DNA of 64,000 nt from assembly GCA_026874595.1 (NCBI GenBank), contig CM049308.1:23043867-23107866 (forward strand), given 5' to 3'. This document shows positions 1 through 14,103 of the stretch, piece by piece; positions within the stretch are counted from its first letter, which is position 1, and every line of letters starts with the position of its first letter. Source of the stretch: Sipunculus nudus. Taxonomy: Eukaryota > Annelida > Sipuncula > Golfingiida > Sipunculidae. The notes under the pieces are model-generated. The model did no database searches and was not told the origin of the DNA. It saw nothing but the letters and a program-made list of their open reading frames with translations. A program made the translations under genes and the position numbers.

Positions 1-1380
<1,380 letters not shown>

Positions 1381-1900
1381 AGTGGCGCACCAAGGGGGTC
1401 CCCCCTCCCCCCCCCCCCCCCGACTTGTTTATAGAGGATATACTATTCAAACGCTAAATAATTACAGATTACAGTAATTCTAAAAAAAAAAAGAAAAAGT
1501 CAGCTTTCTACATTTTACACTTTCATCTGCAACAATTTATACATAGAAATCATTCTCGGGGACGTTATTTTTTAACCTGCACGAGACAACTCTATAAGAA
1601 AATAAAGATGAGGAATAATTTCTCCCAAACTATATACATATATCAATAAGTTTATCGTAATAACTGACAATCCACCAGTCCTCAGTTTTCATTTATGCTG
1701 TGGCAACCGATTCTCTTATTTTGAGTTATAAAAATGTTACTAGAATATTAGAATTCTAGGCTGATTCTAGGCAGAATCTAAAATTTACCTGGACCTCAAT
1801 TTCGACTGTTTCGCACAAACAGAAAATTTTATACACACACACATGAGCAGTCACCCTCCGGCACCACCCCCTTCGATAAATCCTGGTTGTGCCCCGAATT
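1381..1900. mobile_element. Possible hAT-like remnant
   Basis: The left edge reads CAGTGGCGCACCAAGGGGG followed by a C run, typical of hAT-type termini. Near 1875-1896 the reverse complement contains GGCACAACCAGG, a loose inverted match. No target duplication could be fixed, so the boundaries and the class are tentative. Confidence 0.3.
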
Positions 1901-2692
1901 CCCTCCAACCTAAACCTACAAAGAATCTTTCAGACCAAAAACTCTATAGTTTCTCAACATTGTCTTTGTCAAAATGTTGTCTCCAAATAGAACAGTTCAC
2001 CATAACATTCCATGCATGAACACCGGCGATTTCGCTGGCTGATATCATGCATGCAGAAACTATAATTATATATACTTAAACGTGCAAAAGGCAAATGCAT
2101 GAATAAAGAAGAAACAAATTCCGACACATTTTGCCTGACATAAAGTGGTTTAGGTTATACTAATATACGTATATGTACACCATGTCATGAACTGCAGCTG
2201 TGCCCCCGCATAGCCATTTAACGTGCTCAGCGACGATCTTCCTGTGTAATTATGTTCAATAAACCACGCCCAGGTAAAACGGTATATGAGCTGTCACTGC
2301 ATGCATGCATGCATGGTGTTGATATATGCGGGCATACTTTTAGTGATATATGGACTGGTAGGATTTTCATTTGATCAGAGTCGAGGTTTTTCTCCTTTTT
2401 TTTGGGGGGGGGGGGGGAGAAGGCCGAGCCCATTATTAAATGACCGATATCTTCCATGCAGGTTTATTCCATTGTATAAATAGAAAATATCTCACAACGA
2501 TTATGAGCGGTGCTATGTTACCATTGTATATGTTATATAAATACAATGAGAATCGGGCTAATATAAAAGAACATGCGAAAATATTAATCGATATATACGG
2601 GCAAACACGAAAAAGTCACAGAATACTAAAATAATCTGATTTTGAAGCACGATAATTTTAACCATATGATTATATATACTCCTGGCAGGACC
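1901..2692. other. AT-rich sequence with short TGCA and poly-G tracts
   Basis: A short (TGCA)n run lies near 2298-2313, and a poly-G tract of about 15 bases follows a T run at 2402-2417. ORFs crossing the G tract translate to proline or glycine runs and are not genes. Confidence 0.55.
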
Positions 2693-2705
2693 TATATATA
2701 CAAGT

Positions 2706-2751
<46 letters not shown>
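2693..2751. repeat. (AT)n microsatellite
   Basis: TA dinucleotides with two G interruptions near the left edge. Confidence 0.95.
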
Positions 2752-2754
<3 letters not shown>

Positions 2755-2831
2755 TTTCAAATGAAGTGCTATTGTAAGATTGAGAGAATAAAGTGATTTT
2801 ATACATTTCAATTGTAAAAGTGCGCTTTTTG

Positions 2832-2862
<31 letters not shown>

Positions 2863-2872
2863 GTATATATAA
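2832..2872. repeat. (AT)n microsatellite
   Basis: Short AT array with one TGTGG interruption, about 80 bp from the previous array. Confidence 0.93.
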
Positions 2873-3379
2873 TTATTGTTACAGGCATTAATACTATACA
2901 TTTCACCCTTTATAACGTTTGTAACCTCAGAATTTATCTATTCAAGAAGGTATAAACTGGAACAAAGTTGATTCAAATTTACACATCCGTACATAATCAA
3001 TGCTTTTTAACCAAACTTAAACTGGTTTTTTCTTTGCTCTGCTCTCAAAAAACATGGTTTTTTTTCATTTGGGAAGGGAAATACCTTTATAGCTATGAAC
3101 TACAGTATATATAAAATTTGTAGAAAGAATATATTTGGTGCGATATACATTTTAGTTGTTCAAAAGCCGAAGAGTTTTCCAATGGAGACAGTACGAATTA
3201 TACATGTCTGTATTATATATATTGGACAAAGAATAAAATGGAAATAGAAATATGTCCAGTACACACGGTTACAGTCATTACCAGACCCTTCTTCCATATA
3301 CGGCACATTACGCTGTGCATTTAGATGACATACGTACAATGCTTCAGCTAAAATGGGCATGCCACGTACAATAATCCGC
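2873..3379. other. AT-rich unique sequence
   Basis: No gene, repeat or RNA feature recognised. Confidence 0.5.
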
Positions 3380-3800
3380 AGTAGCACCGCTCCGACTGAA
3401 AAAGGAAATCAGAACAAATAGTTCACACGGGGTTGCACGCACGCATGGCCGCTGTTAAAAATTGGACGGCCATGGGAGACCTCAGCAAAATACTTGTGCA
3501 GGACATGGTTTTTGCGTTCATTAGCCACAAGAGGCTGGACATTTTCATCGCACAGGACAGCCGGAAATAGGACCTGCCCGACCTAATGGCGCGGTGAGCA
3601 GCCGAGCGGAAGTGCTCGCTTTCTCGCTCGCGTGGGATTACATAAAAAGACGAACTATAATCATTAAATGCGTGTCCATATTAGCTGACGTTGACACGGC
3701 CGCGCGCATGCCCTTTGCCAGCTCGTTATTAGCCACTCTTACCCTCTTGGTTCACGTCATACAGATAATGATAAATGGACGTTCATGACCAGAAAATGCT
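3380..3800. other. GC-balanced unique block, possible regulatory DNA
   Basis: Base composition is clearly less AT-rich than its flanks, with no simple repeats. It contains the inverted pair CATGGCCG / CGGCCATG around 3444-3475. Small ORFs are open on one strand without recognisable motifs. Such islands in AT-rich intergenic DNA are often conserved non-coding elements or old exons; neither can be shown from one sequence. Confidence 0.3.
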
Positions 3801-5570
3801 GACCTCAGCAAGATGAGTGCATTTCTTTACTTCATTTGTAAAATGTCGTAAATGACATCTATATCAATGGCGTATCCAGCTGGGTTTTTTGGTTGCCTAG
3901 TAACCACCGCAGCGACCGTCGGTGTTAAAGAACATCATGACAAATCTTTTATACGCGTGTCTATCATCAGTGCGCGTGTTGCTGTCGGAAAACCCACTTT
4001 GCGTGTCCCATGCACGTGTGCAAAACGACATAGATATATACATTTTTCTATCAATGATCATGGCAACAAAGACTGCTATGGTGGTAAAAATATCACTAGT
4101 GCTTAATTAATGTTTATATTATTCTAATAATTATTCATTAACAATAACGTATATCACTTTGTTTATTTATAGCTTCTTAAACATTTGACGTGGCTGGCCA
4201 CGTGCGCGAAAAAATAATAGGCGTTGAAAGAGACCAGGCTGTATTTTGCATTAAATGAATTGGAAAGGATCGGAGCTATTGCAGAGAAAGGAGATTGAAC
4301 GTAATATAAACAGAAATATGATAACCCCCACAGCTACGATATGTTAATTGATGTACAGGTACTCATTTCCACATGGTATTCTTGCAGCATGAATAATTTA
4401 TTACGTCATGTGCGTTACGGTGAATAAGTTTCAACTGTCGCCATGTACATGTAAACATGTATACTATATAGTGCAGAAAATAATGGGCATGCAACCATCC
4501 ATGGTCACCAATTCCTTGCATTGTGGTTCGTTGGTGAATTTTTATTAGCTGCGGTGTGATTTGCTATTAATATTAAAAGTGTGTTGATATCCGTCTTGAC
4601 ATGGCAAATTAAAACGAAGTTTTTATTGATCGTCCCGAGCTTCATTGCAAGTGGTTGTATATACATGTACGTCTCTATGTATGCCAGATTTGGGTCAAGT
4701 ACATGGTATCCGTTCATGAGTATATATATACAGTTACTTCATATATATACATATAGACTGCAAAGTATAGGAATGTTTCCGTGTAACGGGATGCAAGTAT
4801 ACAAGGGCATTAAGTCTATACTTGAATACAAATAACGTTCTTATCTTATTTAATCAAGTAATAAAAAGAGCAATATAATCGGGTTATTTATTATATTGGA
4901 AGGATAGTTAATCATTCTTGTGACTGGATGTCTCAACTGTCAGTGTGTCATCAAGCAAAGATCTGATCGTACATTTCTGTCTCTCCTTTAGTTATGTGGT
5001 TTGTAGATAAATGGGTCTGTACTTGACAAGCACTTAAAATGTACTTTGAGTTTTCAAATGAATGTCAGGAACATGTACTGCACTTTGTTATAAATTGGAA
5101 GTACAAGTATACAGGATAAGTAATACGTATTTTGTACTTGAGTGCATGTACAATGTACGTACATGTACATGACCCAAGCCTGGTGCCTATATATGTATGT
5201 ATACCAGGAGTTAGAGGTGGGCAGTGGAGGGGTTAACTCGAAGTGAAATTTGAACAGACAAGATATATTATAGCAATGTTGAAGAATTAACACAAACCCT
5301 AAACCCATGCAAATATTTTATTGGTGAAGCAACCAAATAAGTATCGATACATTATTGCATAATAATTGATCCTTACAATAAAGTAAAATCGCAAGAATTT
5401 GTGTCCAACTGGGCACGGTTTAATAGGAGAGATGGTAAGTTGCAGTCAATGACTTTAAGTAGCTGCATACATCGTTCTTTCATTAATGAAATTCTTCACT
5501 CATACAAATATCACAACTGAATCGAGTCGACTCTGATTTTTTTTTTCTAATATCGATGTAGTCAGTATGT

Positions 5571-5573
<3 letters not shown>
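3801..5573. other. AT-rich intergenic sequence
   Basis: No convincing gene. The dyad at 4188-4203 is listed separately. A GTAAGT at about 5435 has no supportable exon upstream. Confidence 0.5.
4188..4203. promoter_or_regulatory. E-box-containing perfect dyad
   Basis: ACGTGGC-TG-GCCACGT has perfect 7-bp arms around a 2-bp centre, and its right arm overlaps a CACGTG E-box. Transcription factor binding is an inference from the motif. Confidence 0.25.

Positions 5574-5605
<32 letters not shown>
5574..5605. repeat. (GA)n microsatellite
   Basis: About 16 uninterrupted GA dinucleotides. The ORF running through it owes its start to this Arg-Glu repeat and is not a gene. Confidence 0.95.
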
Positions 5606-5606
<1 letters not shown>

Positions 5607-5834
5607 ACATACGTATTGGCCCTACATACATCCCATCCATGCCTTTCAGGTTAAAAGCTCACAATACAGTTAAAGTAATTTCAGAGTTTTTATGTTTAGG
5701 TTCAGGAGCTGATTTATCTGCACTATATACTTTGAAGCTATACTACATTGATAGCCCCTTGTTTTTTAATGCAATGTATTCTCCTCAAGGGCCTAGGGTT
5801 TGGGGGTGCGGTTGGTGCGTCCGCACCCCCTCCT

Positions 5835-5853
5835 CCCCCCCCCCCCCCCCCCC
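5835..5853. repeat. Poly-C tract
   Basis: Nearly pure C run following a short hairpin-like GGGTGCG / CGCACCC pair at about 5803-5827, in a sequence style typical of short DNA-transposon ends. Confidence 0.85.
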
Positions 5854-7318
5854 GCTGGCTCCAAGGACGACCACCGTGCAAGACGATTTGTGCTATACAC
5901 CAAATTTAAGAGATGCATGGTCTTTACATACACTTATGTTTGCGAGACAATATTTTATACTTTTCCACTTATACGTTCAAAACCAAAAGTTTATTGAATC
6001 CAGAAGTCTATTCGATAAAAAGGTCTAACTTTGTTGGCTGCCCAGTGTTATTTCATATATATATATACCCTCCGTAGTTTGCCCAACTAATCGGCGGCTT
6101 TCATAAACTATTACACAGGTGCATTTTCCAGATGTTTAATGTCGAATTGTGGTCGAATTAGGGTTTAAAATCACAAGTGAAAGTTTATAATCAAGACAAT
6201 ATTTCTAAGTTTGCTTTCATCGTATATATAATTTGTTAAGTATTTTCGCCCGCCAAACCGCTTAATTACAATAGCCTACTGTGTATATGATCGTGGGTGC
6301 AATTAAGCTTGAAATATATTTTTTAAATATTAAACTCAGAAGAACCAGCAGTCCAATTTTTGGTTATTTACAGATATGAGTAAATCGAATGAATGAAAAG
6401 GATTTCATGAACTTTCATGACAAGTGGCAAGCAGGACCGAAGGGCAACAGATTTATAAGACGCATACACTTTTGGTCCCCTAAAAATTTAAAGTTTCGAT
6501 GTGTTAAGCTTTTCAGGCAGAAGTCCAGGTATATATAATGTTGAAGGGAGGGTTCAACAATCGTGCAGAAAACACCACTTGCCTGAGGACAAGTAAAAAA
6601 AAAATCTTTATATAAATACCTCACATAAAGCCGAAGGTCCTTGAAATTTAGTTTGCTGTTTATTCATTGATATTCTAACTATTTTAATTACCAATTCCTC
6701 AGGTATTCTGATTCATGTGAAATCGCTATATGAAATCCAATCATTGGAAGATCCAAATTATTGTTGGATGCATGAGAAATCCAAATCATTGTGTTATGAT
6801 TGTATTCCCTCGTCGGTAAACAATAATAAAATCAATGAAAACCCTTTTTTCTTTTATAATCAAAATATAATATCACAATGGATTCAAAGGCAAAAATAAT
6901 ATTATTATATTGAAATTTTAAAAATAATGCGTATACGAGTCCCATTCATTTGATTAAACAAGGGCATGCCATATTTTACGTAAGTTGAGACGCAACTGCG
7001 TGGGCTTGTTCTCATCATAGTTTTATTAGCCTCGGGAGACTGGAATCAATATCAAGAATAATGTCTAGTAAAGAAAGGAGCCCAAAAGTTGCTACTTTTA
7101 ATATTGGAGAAGCAGGTCAATTTTCCGACTGCATCTTTACATCTATATGAAAGAAAGTGATTGAATAAAGCTGTTCCTTTATAAACACAATAAAGCATAC
7201 TTGCGTGAATATAATACATGTATACTATAATATAATATATTATAATTATGTATAGTCCTATATATGTAGATTCATTTGTGTGCATGTTGATAAAAACGGC
7301 CTTGGTTAATAGTCCGAA
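5854..7318. other. AT-rich unique sequence
   Basis: No gene, SINE or TIR structure recognised. Small ORFs lack domains and splice support. Confidence 0.5.
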
Positions 7319-7353
7319 ATGTGCTCAAGCGCACCACCCCGTGCCAAGACCAC

Positions 7354-7365
7354 GCTACGCCCCTG
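7354..7365 (-). mobile_element. Possible hAT-type terminus
   Basis: On the minus strand this reads CAGGGGCGTAGC, the form common at hAT termini. The opposite end and a target duplication were not found, so it is only a candidate fragment. Confidence 0.2.
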
Positions 7366-7375
7366 CTCCTCACAC

Positions 7376-7384
7376 AGATGGCGC
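7376..7384 (+). promoter_or_regulatory. CTCF-core-like AGATGGCGC
   Basis: AGATGGCGC matches the AGRTGGCGC core of insect CTCF sites. Short cores occur by chance, so support is weak. Confidence 0.15.
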
Positions 7385-7635
7385 TCTATGTTTAATGCCC
7401 AGTCCACCCCCTTGATGAAGTTTGAATAGCGATACGAGACCTACCGACTGCTTGAAATGAATTGGGTTAAAGAAGGATATACAAACAATGCAAAATAACT
7501 CAAATTTTTACTTTATGATGGAATTGTTGCCAACAGGGTTACTCACAAACGTACTTTTGGTTTCTGTTTGCCACATATAGGTACACTTGTTTAAACCTAT
7601 ACGTTTCCGTAAAAAGCTTCTTCATAAACACAGAA

Positions 7636-7649
7636 GGGGAGGGGGGGGG
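7636..7649. repeat. Poly-G-rich tract
   Basis: A run of G broken by a single A, next to a short GCGGTAGCCGC inverted pair. Confidence 0.75.
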
Positions 7650-7744
7650 CGGCTTTTGCGGTAGCCGCAACCCTACCGGAGGACCTTTTCAGATATCTCC
7701 ATAGTCTTCCTGGGCTGGACCCCTCCTTCTCCAATAAGGTATCC

Positions 7745-8397
7745 TTGATATTCGTTATCCTTCTCTCCATGTCTCCGTCATCCGTACTTTCATGTCTCTG
7801 TCATCTGTCCACCAATGTCTCTGTCAACACTCTTTCAATGTCTCTGTCATCCACATTTCAATGTCTCTGTCAACCATGGATGGTTTAATTTCTACGCATC
7901 ACATTCTTCATGCCTCTGTAAAAAGTCCTTCCATCCATTTTTCTGTCACCCGTCTTTCAATGTCTTTTTCATCCCTATCTTCATGTCTCTGTCATCAGTC
8001 CTTCCATGTCTCTGTCACCCGTCTTTCAGTCTTTCAAAGTCTCTTTCATCCGCCTCATAATGTCTCTGTCATCCCTCTCTTCATGTCTGTGTCATACGTC
8101 TCTCCATGTCTCCGCTATCCGCCCTTCCATGTCCCTGTCATATCTTCTTTAAATGTCTTTGTCATCCGTCTCTTCTTGTCTCTGTCACCCGTCTTTCAAT
8201 GTCTCTGTCATCCGCCGCTTAACGTCTCTGTCATCCCTGTTTTCATGTGTGTGTCATCCTTTTCACTATGTCTCCGCCATGCGCCCTTTCAAGTCTCTGT
8301 CACCCTTTGTGACAAATGTCTTTGTAAACAATCTCTTTGTGCCGCTGTCATCCATCTCTCAGTGTCTCTGTCATCCCGTCCTTTCATGTGTCTGAGA
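7745..8397 (+). repeat. 23-bp-period minisatellite, about 28 units
   Basis: Units built around GTCTCTGTCATCC followed by a GTCTTTCAAT-like half repeat every 23 bp. Unit starts at 7771, 7794, 7817, 7840 and 7863 are exactly 23 apart, as are 7939, 7962, 7985 and 8008, then 8039, 8062, 8085, 8108 and 8131, and 8155 to 8293. A small shift occurs near 7886-7912, an 8-bp local duplication near 8031 and single-base shifts later. The plus strand is pyrimidine-rich. Because 23 is not a multiple of 3, three units make a 69-nt, 23-codon super-repeat. All three frames are mostly open, which produces a 251-codon ORF that is a by-product. Confidence 0.93.
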
Positions 8398-9289
8398 AAA
8401 CCTAAAGTCGTCACAAAAAAAAAAAAAGAAAATTGTTTGCCACGCGAAATGAAAATGACCCCCTTAGGTCATACTTTGCACCATTCCCGACAGTTCAAGA
8501 CCCAAACATCCGAGCCGTATATACATAGCAACAGAGGGGTTTCGTAACAAAAGTCTAATGCACAAGTAAGCATTATCTTTATTAAAATGAATCGCTCTAT
8601 GCATTAACACAAGGCAAATGGCTTATTTTGATAGACAGGCAAAGAATAGTCTATATGTGCATATTCACACATGTTCAGGCAAGCATATAACTCAGCGGTC
8701 GCATGTTATATGGATAGACGTACCCGCACGGGGCTATATGCTTTCAAGTCATTGAAATTTTATTAATATGCATGCATGTTTCTATATACACTAATTCATA
8801 CTGCAGTTCTTTTGATGCATTGGTTCCTTTTTGATACTATAATTTGTCCAGAATAATTGAGTGCAATTATATATTCACATATACATGCATATTTAGATAT
8901 ACCAAGATCGACATTAAATTGATTGATTTACTTTTCTATATAGGCTACATAGGGCCCGAGAGAAAATGTTTGCTCAAATTGAACCAACGTTAATTATCAC
9001 ACCCTTGCATTTGCAGACGTCTGGATGTTAAGTACACATATAGGCAATATAGACAAAACCTCCCAGTTTATGTGATAGGTAAATATTGATAATAAAATAT
9101 TTTACCCACAAATCTAAGTCATTGTATGAAATGATATGCAAATTAAACATTACATACATTATAAAACATTATATATAAAACATTTGTGTAATAATGAAAC
9201 AATATAATTTTATGTGATCAAAAGGGTACTGGCTTCGGCTTCTATTAAGACCAATGGCCCTAACTTGAAAATAAAAACGAAAAAATCTT
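8398..9289. other. AT-rich unique sequence
   Basis: Starts with a poly-A tract at about 8415 next to the minisatellite. Nothing else recognisable. Confidence 0.5.
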
Positions 9290-9690
9290 GAGAGAGATGA
9301 TCTGGTATCAACAAGGTGTTGCTCGCAGTCACAGGAGGTTTGCTGTAAAAGCTGGCTGGGTCTTCTTTCCCGTGGCTGTCACAGGGCAGGCTACACTGGC
9401 ACGGCAGCGGCGGATTTCATGGTATTGATGAGTGCATCAGTCCATCACCGAGCCGCGACCAGCGCGCATTGATAAAAAAAAACTCCACAAAGAACACACG
9501 GCTATAGGATGCCTGCGAGGATCGAACGTGCCATTAGGTCCATTGACCGAGCGCGCCAATATTTGCAGGACTCCGACGAGGTCAACGCGGGAGCTGTCAC
9601 CCGAGATCCGCCGTCTGCCAGGGTGTAAAGGAAAAAAATCCGACCTAGCTGCTTTGTCAATACATTGCTGTGTTGTGAGCCAGTGAAGAT
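9290..9690. other. GC-balanced unique block
   Basis: Markedly more GC than its surroundings, with ORFs of 84-87 codons open on both strands over the same bases. That double openness suggests composition rather than coding. A tRNA-like GTTCGATCC B-box lies on the minus strand near 9512, but no convincing cloverleaf was found. Candidate conserved non-coding DNA. Confidence 0.28.
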
Positions 9691-10134
9691 ATGCTACCAT
9701 CTGTACATATATTCTATGAGCCTATTGTTTTATCGAGTTACATTTCAAGGAGACATTTTATAAGCCTATATATATCCGTCGCCTTATAAACAATATGTAC
9801 TCTTGGAAGCTTATGGGAAAGCTGTATGTGCATGCATGTATCTGCGTGCACGTGTGTGTTTGTGCGTTATTTTCTATCATGCCCATGGACTTAACTAATG
9901 ATGGCGTGACAGACGCACAGGGAAATAAAATATACTTCACATTTAATGTTTTCTATCCATTGAGTTTGACTCAAAATCAGGGTAACCATAAACTTAATAT
10001 AGTCCTTCATATATAAATGCCACCATTGGCGTTATTAAACAAAATGCTATTATATATAATAACCTAACAAGCCTTTCTTGATAAATATTAAAACGCATAT
10101 GCCAAATTATCATGATCTTTACCTGGACACACAC

Positions 10135-10139
<5 letters not shown>
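9691..10139. other. AT-rich unique sequence
   Basis: No supportable feature; short TG/CA-rich stretches only. Confidence 0.45.
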
Positions 10140-10194
<55 letters not shown>

Positions 10195-10200
10195 ATATAT
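10140..10200. repeat. (AT)n microsatellite
   Basis: About 50 bp of uninterrupted AT dinucleotides ending in GTGTATATAT, preceded by a short CA run. Confidence 0.96.
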
Positions 10201-10929
10201 ATTCCTGAAATAAATTCCAAAATACTAATATCAACGTTTTTGCCCATGTCAAGAGACGATAAATCTATTTTACTACCTGAAGGATTTTCAATTCTGTAAA
10301 TGGAAGTCATGTGACCTTCTCAACACCCCGGTGGCTACCAGATTGCCGGGCGGGGATAAACTATAGAGGATACCATGGCCCTGCCCAAATGTATATAAAG
10401 ACTCTGTGCCCTCTTGTTGTATAAGCAGTCTATGGTTTATAAAAAGATTCTTTTTGTCTCCAACATAATGTTAAATTTTATATAAATGTATATACATATC
10501 GATCCAATAATTCCTCCACAAGTTTTTTTTGTTACCTTACATATCTTAGACTTAGTTTAATGTGACAGTGTTTACCCGTACATGCATGTTGTAATAAGTA
10601 GGACGATCGGAAAATAACCTTACTTTTACTGACGTCATCACTTTATTAAGATTTTCATATGTTTTACATAAATTATGATAACCCTATGTGAAGCGTACTT
10701 GGTATTAACTTTAATGTTATTGCCTGCATATAAAGAATAAGATTCATTTCGTAAAAAGCAGCGTTATTATTTGTAAAAAAAAAAAAGACATACAGTGAAG
10801 ATTAAAACTGCATTTATCTCTAAAGAATGACCTATTTATCCTGCAAGAAAATTCGTCAAAATGATATGTTAACGAAGAACTTGGATGAACACATACCATT
10901 GAATATTTCCTTCATTGCGTCAAAAATAT
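10201..10929. other. AT-rich unique sequence
   Basis: Contains one perfect TGACGTCA at about 10629-10636. No gene or repeat recognised. Confidence 0.45.
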
Positions 10930-11600
10930 CGACCCACGAGTGCTGGTGTTGACAACAAACAGGATCTAGTCTTTCTGGAGAAAGGCTTCAGAAGCTGTCG
11001 CAGGAGCAGCGCGTGTACCTTTGACGAACGGACAGTCACTGGATGCAGCCCTTGCTGAAACCAGGATTACAGAGCGTAGAATGGACAAAAGGGGCACCGG
11101 GGCGTGTGCGGGTCACCTTATATAGTCACAAACTGGGCTTAGAGCAAAGGTACTTTTAACAAGATCATCTTTCAAAGTTTCTCGGGGCGTCATGATCCGT
11201 TAGTGTTTAACGTGTAGCAGATAACTTGTTCTAACCGTTTCGGGTTTCTTATGTTGTTCCGTTTTCTTTCCTATTTTCCTGTCGAGTTCTTTTGGCCCAT
11301 TATTTGAGGAAGTCTCGATTAACACACAGCTCTCGCGGTTTCATGGAGTGAAACAATTACAGACCTCAGCAAAAGTCATCGACACACTTGTGACTGGAGA
11401 TGTGCGGAAGTGAGAGCCACCCGACACAAATACATGGCTCTGATTATGGTCAAGTGTACACTAGAGACAAGTTTGGAAGACTCCGGGCCAAGCTGGCTTA
11501 TCCCGGCGTCGTGGACTCGTCTCTGACACTGATTGTCTCCACTCACAAATGTAACAGCTTTGTCACAATTGTCCCTCTCTGGGGCTGATAACGTTTGTGG
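10930..11600. other. GC-balanced unique block with ORFs on both strands
   Basis: Two GC-balanced patches (10930-11130 and 11380-11600) lie in AT-rich DNA. A 62-codon plus-strand ORF (11400-11588) lies inside a 139-codon minus-strand ORF (11376-11795). Neither has a recognised domain or flanking splice sites I trust, and openness on both strands argues against either being real. Candidate conserved non-coding element or decayed exon. Confidence 0.25.
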
Positions 11601-12619
11601 TAAAAAGCCAACTTGGTTGTCCTTTATGATTAGATGTTGAATAATGAATGAATAAAAACTAGGGCGGCCTGACTCGCATATGTGATGTAAGCACGTGATA
11701 TATGTTAACAAGTTTGCAGAATCGAACCGGCAGGACCCATCATATAAGACCAAAAGTCTATCTTTCCATTGAAAGAACGCTGATTCATTTTTCACTTTAA
11801 ATAAAAAACATACCTACTGAAATCATTCTAATATATTGGACAAATTTACTTTTGCAAACTCATTTTCAGACACTTTATATAGGCCTCCTAGTCATTTTGA
11901 TGTACCACTCTCTAAAATATAAAAATCACTCAAAGCATTATTTAGGAAAAACACCGAATAGACTTTATAAGATTTCATTTTGAATGCCTATATATTTTGT
12001 CAAACAGCACAATATCTGTTGGATTTGGGAGATATTGTTTTAAAAGATCATGAGTGTTAAATAGAAATAAAATCTTTGATGTCTTTTTGATGCCTCAAGA
12101 TCTCAATTAATGAATTTCAATGAAATTTGGATAAATAATAAGTCATGCAAAGAAACAATCTATTGAATTATAAGGTGAATCAAATAAAGTTTGGGTCTAT
12201 CTGGGTGTGAGTTTAGGTGATTAGCGAGGTGATACAGATTGATAATTTTGTATTAAAACGAGTGAATCAAACATGTGAAGTTTGATTCACATGACATAAA
12301 AGTCATGCAAAATACAGCCAAAATTCTTACAGGACGAGAGAAACTATCCAGTTGTAAATTCTTTGTATTGAACGTTTTCTTCACAAGTATTCTATTAATT
12401 TCCTAATATAGGTCTTACACTATATACTGTAAATATACAATATTTGTAACTTGAAAAATATGTAGATATCAAGAACAACACTTTGGGTATAATAAAATTA
12501 ATTTTCCTTATACTTTTGGGACATATCTTAGGCCTTAAATTTTGCTATAATGAAATCGGACCCTTTGGGCTTGGGAACTAAGGTTTAACTTTGAAACCAA
12601 ATCCAAACCCGGTTTCAAT
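11601..12619. other. AT-rich unique sequence
   Basis: No gene or repeat structure recognised. Confidence 0.5.
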
Positions 12620-12639
12620 CCTACACTCTAAGAACGAAA

Positions 12640-12952
12640 GGTGCTTCAAAGAACTCAATAGGGTTCTTTACGTTGTCACAAATATGGAACCCTATTTGGT
12701 TCTTTAAAGAACCCTATGATAGGGTTCTTTCAAAGAACCCTATCATAGGGTTCTTTAAAACACCCTTGGGTTCTTTAATTTAACTCTTTGATAGGGTTCT
12801 TTAAAACACCTCAAGGGTTCTTTAAAAGAACCCTATGCTAGGGTTCTTTAAAACACCTTCAGGGTTGTTTAAACAACTTTATATTATCTTGATCGTAGGG
12901 TTCATTAAAGAACCTAATAGAGCTTTGGCGCACCTTAGGGTTCTTTAGATAC
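12640..12952. repeat. Left subterminal AGGGTTC/GAACCCT palindromic array
   Basis: About eight AGGGTTC and four GAACCCT heptamers occur in roughly 300 bp, many paired as GGGTTCTTTAAAGAACCC-type hairpins. It ends in a run of C. This is the typical look of subterminal repeats of non-autonomous DNA transposons. Confidence 0.8.
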
Positions 12953-13243
12953 CCCCCCCCCTTTATTGCTGATTACAAAAATTATTCATACTGATTTCAT
13001 ATTGATACTGAGTTCATATTGATAAACAAAATCTTATACTGATATGGGGTCCAGACTACTGGGTTAAAAAAATAAATACAAATACCATAATATACATTAA
13101 TAATATATTTATTTGCATTTATTTAAATATTAAAAATAATATATATTGAAGCACAAGGATGCCTCTATACAAAACAGGTTACATAACCCTTAATATACAT
13201 GTACATAATATGAGAGGTAATCATACCATTTATTATTTATTTT

Positions 13244-13244
<1 letters not shown>

Positions 13245-13320
<76 letters not shown>
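13245..13320. repeat. Compound (CT)n-(AT)n microsatellite
   Basis: About 34 bp of CT dinucleotides switch directly to about 42 bp of AT. Confidence 0.96.
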
Positions 13321-13324
<4 letters not shown>

Positions 13325-13388
13325 GATGAAAAGAAACATATATTTATGAATAAATCAATCAATGTCCCACAATTATCTATTCATATAA

Positions 13389-13389
<1 letters not shown>

Positions 13390-13459
<70 letters not shown>
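13390..13459. repeat. (AT)n microsatellite
   Basis: About 70 bp of uninterrupted AT dinucleotides. Confidence 0.96.
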
Positions 13460-13463
<4 letters not shown>

Positions 13464-14103
13464 CTCTAAGATCCTATAAGGAATAAAGATGAGAATTTCA
13501 AACCTGATTGTTTCTAAAATGTCATGCTTGTCTTTGAATGTCATTAAATTCAAATTATTTTAAAATCTGCTACATATTGTTTAAAAACACAAATATGAAT
13601 ATTCTATATGTGGTGAAACTTTTACTGGAAGAATTATATATTACTGTCATCACGTTAGGTGGAATCATCATCATATTAAAGCAATATATGCTGCATCCCT
13701 GGGTGTGATACTATATATATAGTATATTTGAAAAAGGATTTCTTTTCAGTTTTAGCTTATTATATTGGCTAGTAGCAATTATTTTTCTGACTTACAGTCA
13801 TACTCCATGTATATATCCAACCCATAAATGTAAGGATAAAAATAAGCATCTTTCATTAGAAAGCATCAATCCATGCGCACCCAAGGTCAACTTGAAGCTG
13901 GATGATGGTTGGCAATAAATGTAAGGTTCAATTTTAATGCTGTTCATTACCCTATGTTTGTCATGTTTAACAGGATTATATTCTTTGCATGTGCTTACAT
14001 AATCTTTTTAATCGTTTGTGCAAAAATGCAATCGATTTTAAAGAAAACGACATATCATTGATGTAATCGATTAATCGGCACACCACTATAGGTAATAGGT
14101 CCA
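13460..14103. other. AT-rich sequence with a hAT-like end
   Basis: On the minus strand near 14069-14088 it reads TAGTGGTGTGCCGATTAATC, a form seen at hAT-type ends. No partner end was found. Otherwise nothing recognisable. Confidence 0.35.

Noticed and set aside
5567-6028. 153-codon ORF
   Set aside because: It starts in a GA microsatellite and crosses a poly-C tract that encodes a proline run.
7792-8547. 251-codon plus-strand ORF
   Set aside because: It reads through a 23-bp minisatellite that stays open in all frames; overlapping ORFs in other frames encode the same kind of repeat.
9480-9560. tRNA-like sequence on the minus strand
   Set aside because: A GTTCGATCC B-box is present, but no A-box or foldable cloverleaf could be set at the right distance.
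11376-11795. 139-codon minus-strand ORF
   Set aside because: A plus-strand ORF is open over the same bases, no domain is recognised, and no splice sites are convincing.
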